A DNA stretch of 64,000 nt. Source: UBA1127 sp034422455 (GTDB taxonomy: Bacteria > Chloroflexota > Dehalococcoidia > Lucifugimonadales > UBA1127). Position 1 is the stretch's first letter, and each line of letters starts with the position of its first letter. The notes below the pieces were generated by a model. It worked only from the letters and a program-made list of their open reading frames with translations. It was not told where the DNA came from and did no database searches. The DNA lies in NCBI GenBank assembly GCA_034422455.1, contig DAOUJQ010000003.1, positions 41,435 to 105,434 of the forward strand, written 5' to 3'. This document shows, piece by piece, positions 32,309 through 39,993 of the stretch. Both the position numbers and the translations under genes were made by a program.

Positions 32309-32560
32309 GCGATTCGCGAATCGCCCCTTTTGTGTTGTGGGGGGGAGATTGGGTGCGGGGGGCCGGGCTGCGCGTGAGCGGGACCCTTCGACAGGCTCAG
32401 GGCGAACGGCGGGCGGCCCCTCCCCTCTGGGTTCCTGCCTGCGCAGGAACGACGGAAACGATGGTTTGTGTGTCAATGTCGTTGGAGGCGAGCGGGGGCC
32501 CTTCGACAGGCTCAGGGCGAACGGAGGCGAGCGGCGGGCGACCACAAGGGTCGCCCCTAC
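32309..32560. repeat. Intergenic repeats (families E, A, B, F)
   Basis: Family E palindrome GGGCGATTCGCGAATCGCCC (32309-32328), family A units (32384-32409 and 32500-32524), a family B hairpin (GGTTCCTGCCTGCGCAGGAACGAC, about 32429-32452) and family F GGGCGACCACAAGGGTCGCCCC (about 32535-32557). No gene lies in 32256-32566. Confidence 0.8.
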
Positions 32561-32566
32561 GAGGAG

Positions 32567-34345
32567 CTAGTGGACGGTGACGCTTTTGGCGAGGTTGCGG
32601 GGGCGGTCTATGGGGCAGCCCCGGGCGAGGGCGCAGGCGTAGGCCATGAGCTGGAGGGCGACGGCGCCGACGACGGGCGTGTAGAGGGGCTCGGTGCGGG
32701 GCAGGCAGACCATGGCCTGGGCGATGCTGTGGAGCTCCGCGTTGTCGCAGTCGGTGAGGGCGGTGACGGGGGCGCCGCGGGAGTGGATCTCCTCGACGGC
32801 GGTGAGCATGCGGTCGTAGGTCTCGTCGCGGGGCATGATGGCGATGACGGGGGTATCGGGGCCGAGGAGGGCGAAGGGGCCGTGCTTGAGCTCGCCGGAC
32901 GCGTAGCCCTCGGCGTGGAGGTAGGCGACCTCCTTGAACTTGAGGGCGCCCTCCAGGGCCGTTGGGTAGTTGATGCCCTTGCCGATGATGAAGGCGTGCT
33001 CGGCAGCGGCCATGCCGGCGCCCAGGCGCTCCAGCTGGGGGGCCATCGCGAGCACCTGCTGCACGGCCTCGGGCAGGCGCCGGAGGCCAGCAATGAGGCG
33101 CGCCCGCTGCCGGTCCGAGGGTGGGTAGAGGGAAAGGCCCAGCATGTACAACCCGGCGAGTTGGGCGACGTAGGTCTTGGTGGAGGCGACGCTGATCTCC
33201 TGCCCGGCGCGCAGGTGGTGGGTCTGGTGGGCGACGCGGGTGATGCTGCTCTCCGGCACGTTGGTGAGGGCGAGGGTGAAGTGGCCGGCGCGGCGGGCGT
33301 CGCGGGCGGCGTCGACGGTGTCGGCGGTCTCGCCGGACTGGGAGATGAGGACGCTCCACGCGCCGGGGCCGCGCCGCTTGGGGCGGACGACCTCGGAGGC
33401 CTCGAGGGCCTGCACGCGGGTGCCGGTCAGGGTGGAGAAGAAGGACGCGCCGACCATGGCGGCGTGGGAGGCTGAACCGCAGCCGAGGAAGAAGATCTCC
33501 TCCGGCGGGGCACGGCGGCCGAGCTTCAGGCCGAGGTCGACGGGGTCGCCGATGCGGCCGGCGAGGGTGTCGCGCAGGACGCGGGGCTGCTCGTGGACCT
33601 CTTTGAGCAGGAAGTGGGCGTAGCCGCCCTTGTCGGCATCCTGCGGGTTCCAGTTGACGTGGTGGACGGTGCGGCGCTTGAGCTCGCGGCGGTGCCAGAC
33701 CTGGATGTCGTCGGCGGACACGGTGGCGATGTCGCCGTCCTCCAGGTGCATGAAGCCGTGGGAGCGCTCCAGCACGGCGGGGACGTCGGAGCCGACCATG
33801 TTCTCGCCGTCGCCGAGGCCGACGATGATGGGGCTGCCGCGGCGGGCGGCGATGATGCTATCCGAGCCGTCGAAGAGCAGGGCGAGGGCGTAGGGGCCCT
33901 TCACGCGGGCGAGGGCCTCGGCGACGCCGTCGACAGTGCCGCCGGCGTCCTCCAGCAGGTGGGCGAGGACCTCGGTGTCGGTGTGGGAGCGGAACTTGTG
34001 GCCGCGCCGGGCCAGCTCCTGCCGCAGCTGGAAGTGGTTCTCGACGCTGCCGTTGTGGACGACGGCGACCGTGCCGGTGCAGTCGAGGTGCGGGTGGGCG
34101 TTCTGGACGGAGGGCTCGCCGACGGTGGCCCATCGCGTGTGGCCGATGCCGACGACGCCGGGCACGGGGCCGGTGGCGGCGCGGAGGTCGTCGACGTAGC
34201 CGACGACCTTGGCGACGTCGATGCCGTGGCCGTTGAGGATGGCGACGCCGCAGGAGTCGTAGCCGCGGTATTCGACGCGGTGGAGGGCGTTGAGCAGGAC
34301 GGGGAGGGCCTCATCGGGCCCGACGTACCCCGCGATTCCGCACAC
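32567..34345 (-). CDS. glmS: Glutamine-fructose-6-phosphate aminotransferase (isomerising)
   Basis: A protein of 592 residues that makes glucosamine-6-phosphate from fructose-6-phosphate and glutamine, the entry to cell-wall and glycolipid amino sugars. The N-terminal glutaminase begins with CGIAGYVG after the initiator (catalytic Cys) and has HTRWATVG and HNGSVEN. The C-terminal half has two SIS domains with FLGCGSASHAA, SQSGETADT and HAEGYASGELKHGP. The C-terminus LAKSVTVH is the conserved end. It starts at GTG 34345 with AAGGAGAG upstream. Monocistronic. No glmS ribozyme is seen. Confidence 0.96.
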   Translation of the reverse strand: MCGIAGYVGPDEALPVLLNALHRVEYRGYDSCGVAILNGHGIDVAKVVGYVDDLRAATGPVPGVVGIGHTRWATVGEPSVQNAHPHLDCTGTVAVVHNGSVENHFQLRQELARRGHKFRSHTDTEVLAHLLEDAGGTVDGVAEALARVKGPYALALLFDGSDSIIAARRGSPIIVGLGDGENMVGSDVPAVLERSHGFMHLEDGDIATVSADDIQVWHRRELKRRTVHHVNWNPQDADKGGYAHFLLKEVHEQPRVLRDTLAGRIGDPVDLGLKLGRRAPPEEIFFLGCGSASHAAMVGASFFSTLTGTRVQALEASEVVRPKRRGPGAWSVLISQSGETADTVDAARDARRAGHFTLALTNVPESSITRVAHQTHHLRAGQEISVASTKTYVAQLAGLYMLGLSLYPPSDRQRARLIAGLRRLPEAVQQVLAMAPQLERLGAGMAAAEHAFIIGKGINYPTALEGALKFKEVAYLHAEGYASGELKHGPFALLGPDTPVIAIMPRDETYDRMLTAVEEIHSRGAPVTALTDCDNAELHSIAQAMVCLPRTEPLYTPVVGAVALQLMAYACALARGCPIDRPRNLAKSVTVH

Positions 34346-34435
34346 AGGTCTCTCCTTGGGCGATGTGGGTAGTGTCCTAGTTTACAACGCGAGGCGGGGA
34401 GGCGTCATGCGGGGGGTAGGGGTGTTGGGCGCGAG

Positions 34436-34465
34436 GTTTCTGGATACCGGCATTCGCCGGTATGA
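34436..34465. repeat. Family C hairpin
   Basis: GGATACCGGCATTCGCCGGTATGAGG, the plain form of the repeat that is interrupted at 30981 and 36270. Confidence 0.75.
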
Positions 34466-34525
34466 GGATGGTGGTTAGGGGTTATGATGTGGGGCAGCGA
34501 AGATGACGGTGATGGAGGACCGGGA

Positions 34526-34828
34526 ATGACGACGACGAACGACATGATGGACCGGTACGAGGACGCGGAGCGCGGGCTTGAGTGGCTGGAGAAGCTGGAG
34601 GCGCTGCAGACGCGGTCGGCGTCGAACCGGGCGGCGTTCGAGGTGGCGGAGTACGTGATGAAGCTGCGTTCGGCGGTGACGGCGCTGGCGGGGGACCGCA
34701 CCGTGGCCGAGCTGAGCGCGACTGTCGGAGCGGAGACGGCGGAATTGGTGGAGGAGCTTCGGCAGGCGGGGGACAGGGACTACTGGAATACGCGGGTCCG
34801 GCCGGCGCTGCTGAAGTTGGAGGGGTAG
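34526..34828 (+). CDS. Hypothetical helical protein (100 aa)
   Basis: I do not recognise it. It is helical and charged (MMDRYEDAERGLEWLEKLEAL, later ETAELVEELRQAGDRDYW) without membrane segments. ATG 34526 has GGAGGA seven bases upstream and is preferred to the ATG at 34484. It stands alone between glmS and a repeat block. Confidence 0.55.
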   Translation: MTTTNDMMDRYEDAERGLEWLEKLEALQTRSASNRAAFEVAEYVMKLRSAVTALAGDRTVAELSATVGAETAELVEELRQAGDRDYWNTRVRPALLKLEG

Positions 34829-34837
34829 GGGGGCGGG

Positions 34838-35060
34838 GGGCCCGCCTGCGCAGGACCCTTCGACAAGCTCAGGGCGAACGGACGCACTCGCGCTCTGCCC
34901 CTCTGGGGTCCCGCCTGCGCGGGACCCTTCGACAAGCTCAGGGCGAACGGAGGGGGTCCGGGTATGGGGATGCCGTTGGACGCGGGGTTTCTGGATACCG
35001 GCATGCGCCGGTATGACCAACGGGGCAGGGCGAACGGACGCCTGACGGTTGGTGGCAGGG
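34838..35060. repeat. Repeat block A, B, C and a 14-base match to element E
   Basis: Two near-identical B+A compound units (CCTGCGCAGGACCCTTCGAC at about 34842 and its variant at about 34914) are followed by a family C hairpin (34989-35014). At 35047-35060 GGTTGGTGGCAGGG matches the right end of element E, 16 bases before the 3' end of the next gene. Confidence 0.7.
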
Positions 35061-35076
35061 CCTCAGCAGGTGCGAC

Positions 35077-36114
35077 TTACGGCGGCGAGGCCTTGCCGTC
35101 GGCGTCGTCTCCCCAGCATACGAGGGAACCGTCGCGCATCACGCCGCAGGTGTAGGAGCTGCCAGCGCTGACCGAGGCGAACTCACCCTCGGGTGGAGAG
35201 GACTGGCCGAATTGATCGTCGCCCCAGCAGGCAACGGAACCATCGGCTCTCAACCCGCAGGTGTGGACTTCTCCGGCGCTGACCGAGGCGAACTCACCCT
35301 CGGGTGGGGAGGACTGGCCGAATTGATCGTCGCCCCAGCAGGTGACGGAGCCGTCGCTCATCACGCCGCAGGTGTGGCCAGACCCTGCGCCGACCGACAC
35401 GAACCCGCCAGCGGGCGGGGTCGACTGGCCGGCTCTGTCTCTGCCCCAGCAGGTGACCGAGCCGTCGTGCATCACGCCGCAGGTGTGGAAGCTCCCCGCG
35501 CTGACCGAGACAAACTCGCCCGCGGGAGGAGTGGCCCGGCCGTCGTTTCCAGCACCCGAGCCGTCGTCCTCATCACCCCAACAGGCAACGGAGCCGTCGC
35601 GCATCAGGCCGCAGGCGTGGTACGCCCCTGCGGTTACAGAGACGAACTCGCCCTCCGGCGGCGCGGTCCGCTCTCTCCTATCCTCGCCCCAGCAGGCGAC
35701 GGCGCCGTCCTCCCTCACTCCACAGGCGTAGTTCTCACCTACGCCGACGGATAGGAAATCACCCCCTGGCGCTGCGGTCGATCCGCTGTATTCCAAGCCC
35801 CAGCACGTGACGGAGCCATCTTGCATCACCCCGCAGGCGTGGAAGCCTCCGGCGCTGACGGAGGGCCGCCCGACGTTCACACCAGAAGCGCCGACGGATT
35901 CATCGGAGGTGGAGTCTTCGCTGGCCTCGCTCGTCTCTGGCGCTTCCGTTGGAGACGTTCCTCCCGAGCCCTCGGCGGGTTGCGACTCAACGACCCCCGC
36001 GGGACTGTCGCCATCCCCTCCGCCGCAGGACAGCAAGAGGGCGGGAAGGGCCAGGACGAGTACGGCGACAAACAGAAGGAAGCGGGAGCGGGTTCCCACC
36101 ATCATCCTCCACAT
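35077..36114 (-). CDS. RCC1-like repeat lipoprotein
   Basis: A secreted protein of about 345 residues. A signal peptide ends in a lipobox (ALLLSCGGG), so it is probably membrane-anchored. After a Thr/Ser/Glu-rich linker come seven repeats of about 35 residues with the pattern AG..HTCGV..DGSVTCWG, a beta-propeller of the RCC1 type. The last repeats are almost identical (DDQFGQSSPPEGEFASVSAG occurs twice), indicating recent duplication. Each repeat has two cysteines, likely disulfides outside the cell. Starts at 36114 and 36102 are both possible; 36183 would put extra residues before the signal. Function unknown, probably binding or adhesion. Confidence 0.8.
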   Translation of the reverse strand: MWRMMVGTRSRFLLFVAVLVLALPALLLSCGGGDGDSPAGVVESQPAEGSGGTSPTEAPETSEASEDSTSDESVGASGVNVGRPSVSAGGFHACGVMQDGSVTCWGLEYSGSTAAPGGDFLSVGVGENYACGVREDGAVACWGEDRRERTAPPEGEFVSVTAGAYHACGLMRDGSVACWGDEDDGSGAGNDGRATPPAGEFVSVSAGSFHTCGVMHDGSVTCWGRDRAGQSTPPAGGFVSVGAGSGHTCGVMSDGSVTCWGDDQFGQSSPPEGEFASVSAGEVHTCGLRADGSVACWGDDQFGQSSPPEGEFASVSAGSSYTCGVMRDGSLVCWGDDADGKASPP

Positions 36115-36264
36115 GCAGACGTGGGCGGTGAGCGCGCTTCGTGAATTGCGGGTGAGGGGCACGTGCAGCGCGGAGGCGCTCAACCGTTGGGGAGTGTAGT
36201 CCTGTCATCGGGCATGGTCAATGCGGCGGGATTGCAGCCCACGGGCGGCGGCCGTTGGTCGCGG

Positions 36265-36441
36265 GGTTTCTGGATACCGGCCCCGTATCGGGGTACGGGG
36301 GACCATGCGCCGGTATGGGGGGGTTGGGGGTTTGCCCTTCGACAGGCTCAGGGCGAACGGGTGCGGGGCGGGCGGCCACAAGGGCCGCCCCTACGGGTTC
36401 CCGCCTAGCGGCGGGACGGGCGATTCGCGAATCGCCCCTAC
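36265..36441. repeat. Repeats C (nested), A, F and E
   Basis: The nested family C unit (36270-36318) is interrupted by the same CCCCGTATCGGGGTACGGGG as at 30981. It is followed by family A (36337-36361), family F (GGCGGCCACAAGGGCCGCCCC, about 36369-36391) and family E (GGGCGATTCGCGAATCGCCCC, about 36417-36437). No gene lies in 36115-36453. Confidence 0.8.
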
Positions 36442-36453
36442 GGTGAGTGCGGT

Positions 36454-37041
36454 CTACGGCGCGGTGAGGAGGGACTGGAGGACGGTGTCCAGGACCTCCG
36501 GGGTCATGGGGCCGACGTATTTGCGGACGATGTTGCCCCGGGGGTCTATGAAGTACTTCTCCGGGATGCCCGTGAGGCCGTAGTCGACGCCGATGACGCC
36601 GCGGGTGTCGGCGCCGGCGGGGTAGGCTGCGCCGCTCTCCTCGATGAAGCGGGCGGCCTCGGACTCGACGTCCCAGACGGCGACGCCGACGAACTCGACG
36701 CCCTGCGCGCGGTAGCGGTCGTAGGCGGCGGCGAGGGCCGGGGCCTCCTCGCGGCAGGGCGGGCACCAGGACGACCAGAAGTCGACCATGACGTGCTTTC
36801 CGCGCAGGCCAGAGAGGGTGACTTGAGCGCCGTCGAAGGTGGTCAGCGTGAAGTCGCGGGCGGCGCTGACCTCGACCTCGGACTCGCCGAGGGTGGCGTT
36901 GATGGCGACGCCGGCGGGGACGCCGCCGCTGCGGGACAGAGCGATGCCGAGCACGGTGAAGAGGCCAATCAGCGGCACGGCGACGGCAACCATCGTGACG
37001 AGCCGCACCCTGTGCGTCCGGCGGTCGGCGTCCTGCGTCAT
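36454..37041 (-). CDS. TlpA/CcmG-like thiol-disulfide protein
   Basis: A membrane-anchored thioredoxin-fold protein of 195 residues. An N-terminal helix (about 15-37) is followed by FTLTTFDGAQVTLSGLRGKH and the redox centre WSSWCPPCREE near residue 91, then GIPEKYFIDPRGNI with the cis-Pro. This layout matches ResA/CcmG, which reduces apocytochrome c haem-site cysteines. The next two genes upstream on the same strand resemble cytochrome biogenesis accessory proteins, and ccmF/ccmH lie at 39994-42636. Its start overlaps the 3' end of the next gene by four bases. Confidence 0.88.
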   Translation of the reverse strand: MTQDADRRTHRVRLVTMVAVAVPLIGLFTVLGIALSRSGGVPAGVAINATLGESEVEVSAARDFTLTTFDGAQVTLSGLRGKHVMVDFWSSWCPPCREEAPALAAAYDRYRAQGVEFVGVAVWDVESEAARFIEESGAAYPAGADTRGVIGVDYGLTGIPEKYFIDPRGNIVRKYVGPMTPEVLDTVLQSLLTAP

Positions 37042-38276
37042 TCGATGCCCCTCGCCTGCGCCACGAGGGCGGCGCGCTGGATCCGGTAGGCCTCGTCGTC
37101 AAGCTCGCCTGCCTCGAAGCGCTCGTCAAGCTGGGCGATGGCGGTGACGAGGTCCGCGTGGGTGGCGGCGCCGGGACGCTGCCCTTCGACAGGCTCAGGA
37201 CGAACGGTTGGGGAATGCCCTTCGACAGGCTCAGGGCGAACGGAGCGGAAGCGGCTCAGGGCGACCGGACGGCGAATGCGCAGAAGGGCGGCGGCGACCA
37301 TTCCCACCAGCACGAGGCCCACGAGGCCGGGGAGAGCGCCGCGGCGGAAGCCGTCGCTGCGGACGGTGGTCTGGGCGCGCTCGAACAGGGTGGGCTGCGG
37401 CAGGCCGGAGAGGGTGAGGGCGGCGCGCATTCCGGGCGCGAAGGGGCCGGCCTCCAGGACGTCGTACTGCGTCTCGCCGACGGTCACGGGGTCGGCGACG
37501 CGCATGCCGGGGCCGGAGCCCTCGGCGAGACCCTTCACCAGCAAGACCCGGTAGGACTCCGTGCCCATGGGGAAGTTGGGGGTGTACTGCTTGAGGGAGC
37601 CCTCGTAGGGGACGCGGTAGACGTAGAGGATGTCGTGGTCGCCGGGGGGGACGGGCATGGTCAGCGCAAAGCCGCGGTCGACCTGCAGGACGTGGCCGCC
37701 GGGCAGCGAAGACTCGACGTCGAGGTCGGCGGCGTTCTCCGGGAGGGAGAAGCGCACCATGCTCATGGGGCCCTGGGTGAGGACGTCGGCCTGGAAGGTG
37801 CGGTCGCCGGCGTTGCGGAGCTTGACGGCCTCAAGCACGGCGAACTGGCGCTCGCTGCCGTCGGCGCCGGTGACGGCGAGGGTGTCGTCCACGAGGGAGA
37901 GGACGGTGAAGTCGCTGGTGGTCTCGTACACCGTGATCTCCACGGGTCCGGCAAGGGGCTGGTCGAGGCGGCGGTCGATGTACTCGATGCCCAGATAGCT
38001 GGCGCGGAGCTCGAAGCCGGGGAAGCCCTGGGGCGGGAGGTCGGCGAAGGAGAAGCCGCCGTCGTCCGCGCTGGTGGTGTGGCGCTCGACGACCTCGCCC
38101 CTGCCGAGCTGGTAGCGCAAGGTAACCGGGACGCCCGCGGGCATGGGGCCGCCGGCGGTGCCGTTGCGCACGGCGCCGGTGAGCTCGGCGGGGGACTGCG
38201 CGGCAACGTCGCCCGGGTGTGTCGCGAGGACGCCCGCGGCGGCGAGCACAGCAAGGAGGAGGGCGAGCGCTCTCAC
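37038..38276 (-). CDS. Secreted carboxypeptidase-regulatory-like membrane protein with repeat insertion
   Basis: A protein of 412 residues: signal peptide (to about 27), an Ig-like domain with FSFADLPPQGFPG, a long beta-rich region, a membrane helix (LPGLVGLVLVGMVAAALL, about 318-335) and a cytoplasmic SHOCT-like tail (AIAQLDERFEAGELDDEAYR). Between helix and tail two family A repeats are translated (VRPEPVEGHSPTVRPEPVEG, about 346-365). It overlaps genes on both sides by four bases, so it belongs to the thioredoxin operon. A role in cytochrome c assembly is suggested only by neighbours. Confidence 0.75.
   Translation of the reverse strand: MRALALLLAVLAAAGVLATHPGDVAAQSPAELTGAVRNGTAGGPMPAGVPVTLRYQLGRGEVVERHTTSADDGGFSFADLPPQGFPGFELRASYLGIEYIDRRLDQPLAGPVEITVYETTSDFTVLSLVDDTLAVTGADGSERQFAVLEAVKLRNAGDRTFQADVLTQGPMSMVRFSLPENAADLDVESSLPGGHVLQVDRGFALTMPVPPGDHDILYVYRVPYEGSLKQYTPNFPMGTESYRVLLVKGLAEGSGPGMRVADPVTVGETQYDVLEAGPFAPGMRAALTLSGLPQPTLFERAQTTVRSDGFRRGALPGLVGLVLVGMVAAALLRIRRPVALSRFRSVRPEPVEGHSPTVRPEPVEGQRPGAATHADLVTAIAQLDERFEAGELDDEAYRIQRAALVAQARGIE
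37183..37243. repeat. Two family A repeats inside a coding sequence
   Basis: CCCTTCGACAGGCTCAGGAC (37183-37202) and CCCTTCGACAGGCTCAGGGC (37219-37238) with their GAACGG ends are in frame in the 37038-38276 gene. Confidence 0.85.
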
Positions 38277-38632
38277 GGGGCCTCTTCCTCCATGCGCTGC
38301 AGGCGGGCGCGGGCCTCGCGGACCTCCTGCTCAAGGGCGTCGTCGGGCGCGGCGGCCTCGCCGAGCAGGCGCTCCTGCTCGCGGACGAGGACGGCGGCGA
38401 GGCGGCGGTACTCGCGCATCTGGCGCTCGAACTCGGCGGCGTCCACCTGGCCGAGCTCGCGCTCGAGCTGCAGGGTCTCGAGGGCGCGGTAGAGGCCCTC
38501 GCGCTGGACGCGGACGCCCTCGGCGTCGGAGGGCAGGAAGGGGTCGGCGTCACGGCGCGGGCGCAGGAAGGGCAGCAGCACGACGGCTACGGCGACGAGG
38601 GCGAGGGCTGCGCCTACGACCACTGCCAGCAC
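38273..38632 (-). CDS. CcmI-like small membrane protein
   Basis: A protein of 119 residues with one N-terminal helix (LAVVVGAALALVAVAVVLLP) and a long charged coiled-coil (LYRALETLQLERELGQVDAAEFERQMREYR), the layout of the N-terminal part of CcmI-type cytochrome biogenesis proteins. It is the first gene of the operon that ends with the CcmG-like protein. Its stop overlaps the next start by four bases. Confidence 0.65.
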   Translation of the reverse strand: MLAVVVGAALALVAVAVVLLPFLRPRRDADPFLPSDAEGVRVQREGLYRALETLQLERELGQVDAAEFERQMREYRRLAAVLVREQERLLGEAAAPDDALEQEVREARARLQRMEEEAP

Positions 38633-38762
38633 GGGGGGCCTCCTTTGCGGACTATTTCAAGTGTAGCGGAGCGGGCACGACATTCCTATGGCAGTTGCTG
38701 CTAAGGGGAATGGCGAGAAGAGACGCTTGTTGCAGTGATTCACTGGCGGTACGCTGTGCATC

Positions 38763-39008
38763 ATGAGGATGACTATATCCCTTGATGAACAGCTAGCCAG
38801 ACGGGTCCAGCGGGAAGCGGCGGCACGCGGCATGAGCGTGAGCGCCTTCATCGCCGGAACGCTGGACGACGCCCTGAAGCGCTCCGAACTGCCGCCGTTT
38901 CAGCTGGTGACGGTGCGCGGGGTCCACCCCCGGCCCGGTGTCGATCTGGACCGGACAAGGGTGTTGGACGTCCGGGACGACGAGGCCGGGTTTGCGCCCG
39001 GGCGTTGA
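38763..39008 (+). CDS. VapB-like ribbon-helix-helix antitoxin
   Basis: A protein of 81 residues. The first 40 (MRMTISLDEQLARRVQREAA then GMSVSAFIAGTL) form a ribbon-helix-helix DNA-binding fold; the rest (VRGVHPRPGVDLDRTRVLD) is the flexible toxin-binding tail. TTGTTG (38727-38732) and TACGCT (38750-38755), 17 bases apart, leave only seven bases before the ATG, so the mRNA may be leaderless. The cognate PIN toxin immediately downstream is broken. Confidence 0.78.
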   Translation: MRMTISLDEQLARRVQREAAARGMSVSAFIAGTLDDALKRSELPPFQLVTVRGVHPRPGVDLDRTRVLDVRDDEAGFAPGR

Positions 39009-39230
39009 CGTTCCGAGATTCCGCTCCCTGACGTGAAGTGCTGATCTAGGCCCGCGTGGAGGATTCGACCTCCGACCACGCCGCGTATGCTGACTGGGTC
39101 ACCCGACTGGCGACGGGACCGGAGTCGTTTGCCCTCTCCGTCCTCGTCCTGTCGGGCTTCATCCGCGTGGTCACGAACCCGCGCATCTTCAACCCGCCGT
39201 CTCCACAACAAGATCACGAATGCGAACCCG
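39009..39230 (+). pseudogene. Decayed VapC-type PIN toxin
   Basis: Downstream of the antitoxin, PDV.. and VLI.A (39026-39052) match the PIN start PDVNVLIYA but with a one-base deletion and a TAG (39047-39049) where TAC is expected. In the same frame follow DSTSDHAAYADWVTRL and VLVLSGFIRVVTNPRIFNPP, typical of the VapC middle region. The C-terminal third is missing. So the antitoxin persists without an active toxin. Confidence 0.75.
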
Positions 39231-39282
39231 CACCCGCGCCACGGTAGCCCCGCCAACCACGTACGCCTCTGCTCTACGCCAC

Positions 39283-39510
39283 CTAGCCATCACCGTCACC
39301 TCGCTTCCGCAGCCCCCGGACGCCAAACCACGCACCGAGGAGGCTGAACATCAAGGTAAGGACCAAGAACAAAACCAAATACCCCGTGTATGCAACGTAA
39401 CCCGTCGTTAATGCCGAAATAAACGGGTACAGCAAGCCCACCACCAACCAGCAGGCATTGGCGCACAAGAGCAAAACCACCGCCGTCTTAAGTAGTTTGT
39501 CCCGTTCCAT
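39283..39510 (-). CDS. Hypothetical two-helix membrane protein (75 aa)
   Basis: Two membrane helices (LLKTAVVLLLCANACWLVV and LVLFLVLTLMFSLLGAWFG) with a basic tail RGLRKRGDGDG. No family recognised. GC is lower than in the neighbours. Its start overlaps the 3' end of the next upstream gene on the same strand (39488-39844). Confidence 0.55.
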   Translation of the reverse strand: MERDKLLKTAVVLLLCANACWLVVGLLYPFISALTTGYVAYTGYLVLFLVLTLMFSLLGAWFGVRGLRKRGDGDG

Positions 39511-39844
39511 CCTTCCCTCTAGTCGCAGGCTTCACGGACACCGCCCGCACGCCCTCGATGTATTGCTCACGCGGCACCCCACCGGAAGCCGTCCAGCCGG
39601 CAATAACCATATCAAGCACCTTGTCAATGTCTATGCCAGCGGCCAAGGCAAACCTCGCCCGCGTCCGCAGGAGGGCACCCATGCGCTTCCTGGACACCCG
39701 CGAGCGCATCAGCAGGTCCAACGGCCCACTGCCCGCTTCCAGCAAGACGCGCAGGTTGACGCTTTCGCCACCACTCTCACTCTTCTCCACTTCCAGAGCT
39801 TCCAGCAGCGACGGCACACGCCCGTTCTCGGTTTGCTCTACCAT
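39488..39844 (-). CDS. Hypothetical protein (118 aa)
   Basis: A soluble, helical, charged protein (VPSLLEALEVEKSESGGESV, later RKRMGALLRTRARFALAAGI) with no recognised domain. ATG 39844 has AGAGGGGGG upstream and is preferred to ATG 39949. It overlaps the two-helix membrane protein gene by 23 bases, suggesting a two-gene unit. Nothing shows its function. Confidence 0.5.
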   Translation of the reverse strand: MVEQTENGRVPSLLEALEVEKSESGGESVNLRVLLEAGSGPLDLLMRSRVSRKRMGALLRTRARFALAAGIDIDKVLDMVIAGWTASGGVPREQYIEGVRAVSVKPATRGKDGTGQTT

Positions 39845-39993
39845 CAGGCCCCCCTCTGTTTCTCGCGTGAGTTGTACAGCCGCTTTCCGGGGTTTCAGTG
39901 GCAACACCCGCTCCGTCCCGCTGGGTTGTAACTCCGCTCCGCCTTCCACAGACTGAGCACTCCGAGTAGCCCCAAGAACGGAAGGCAGACCCC

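Noticed and set aside
34838..35015. CRISPR array
   Set aside because: The repeats are different palindromic families with irregular spacing, no constant spacer length and no cas genes.
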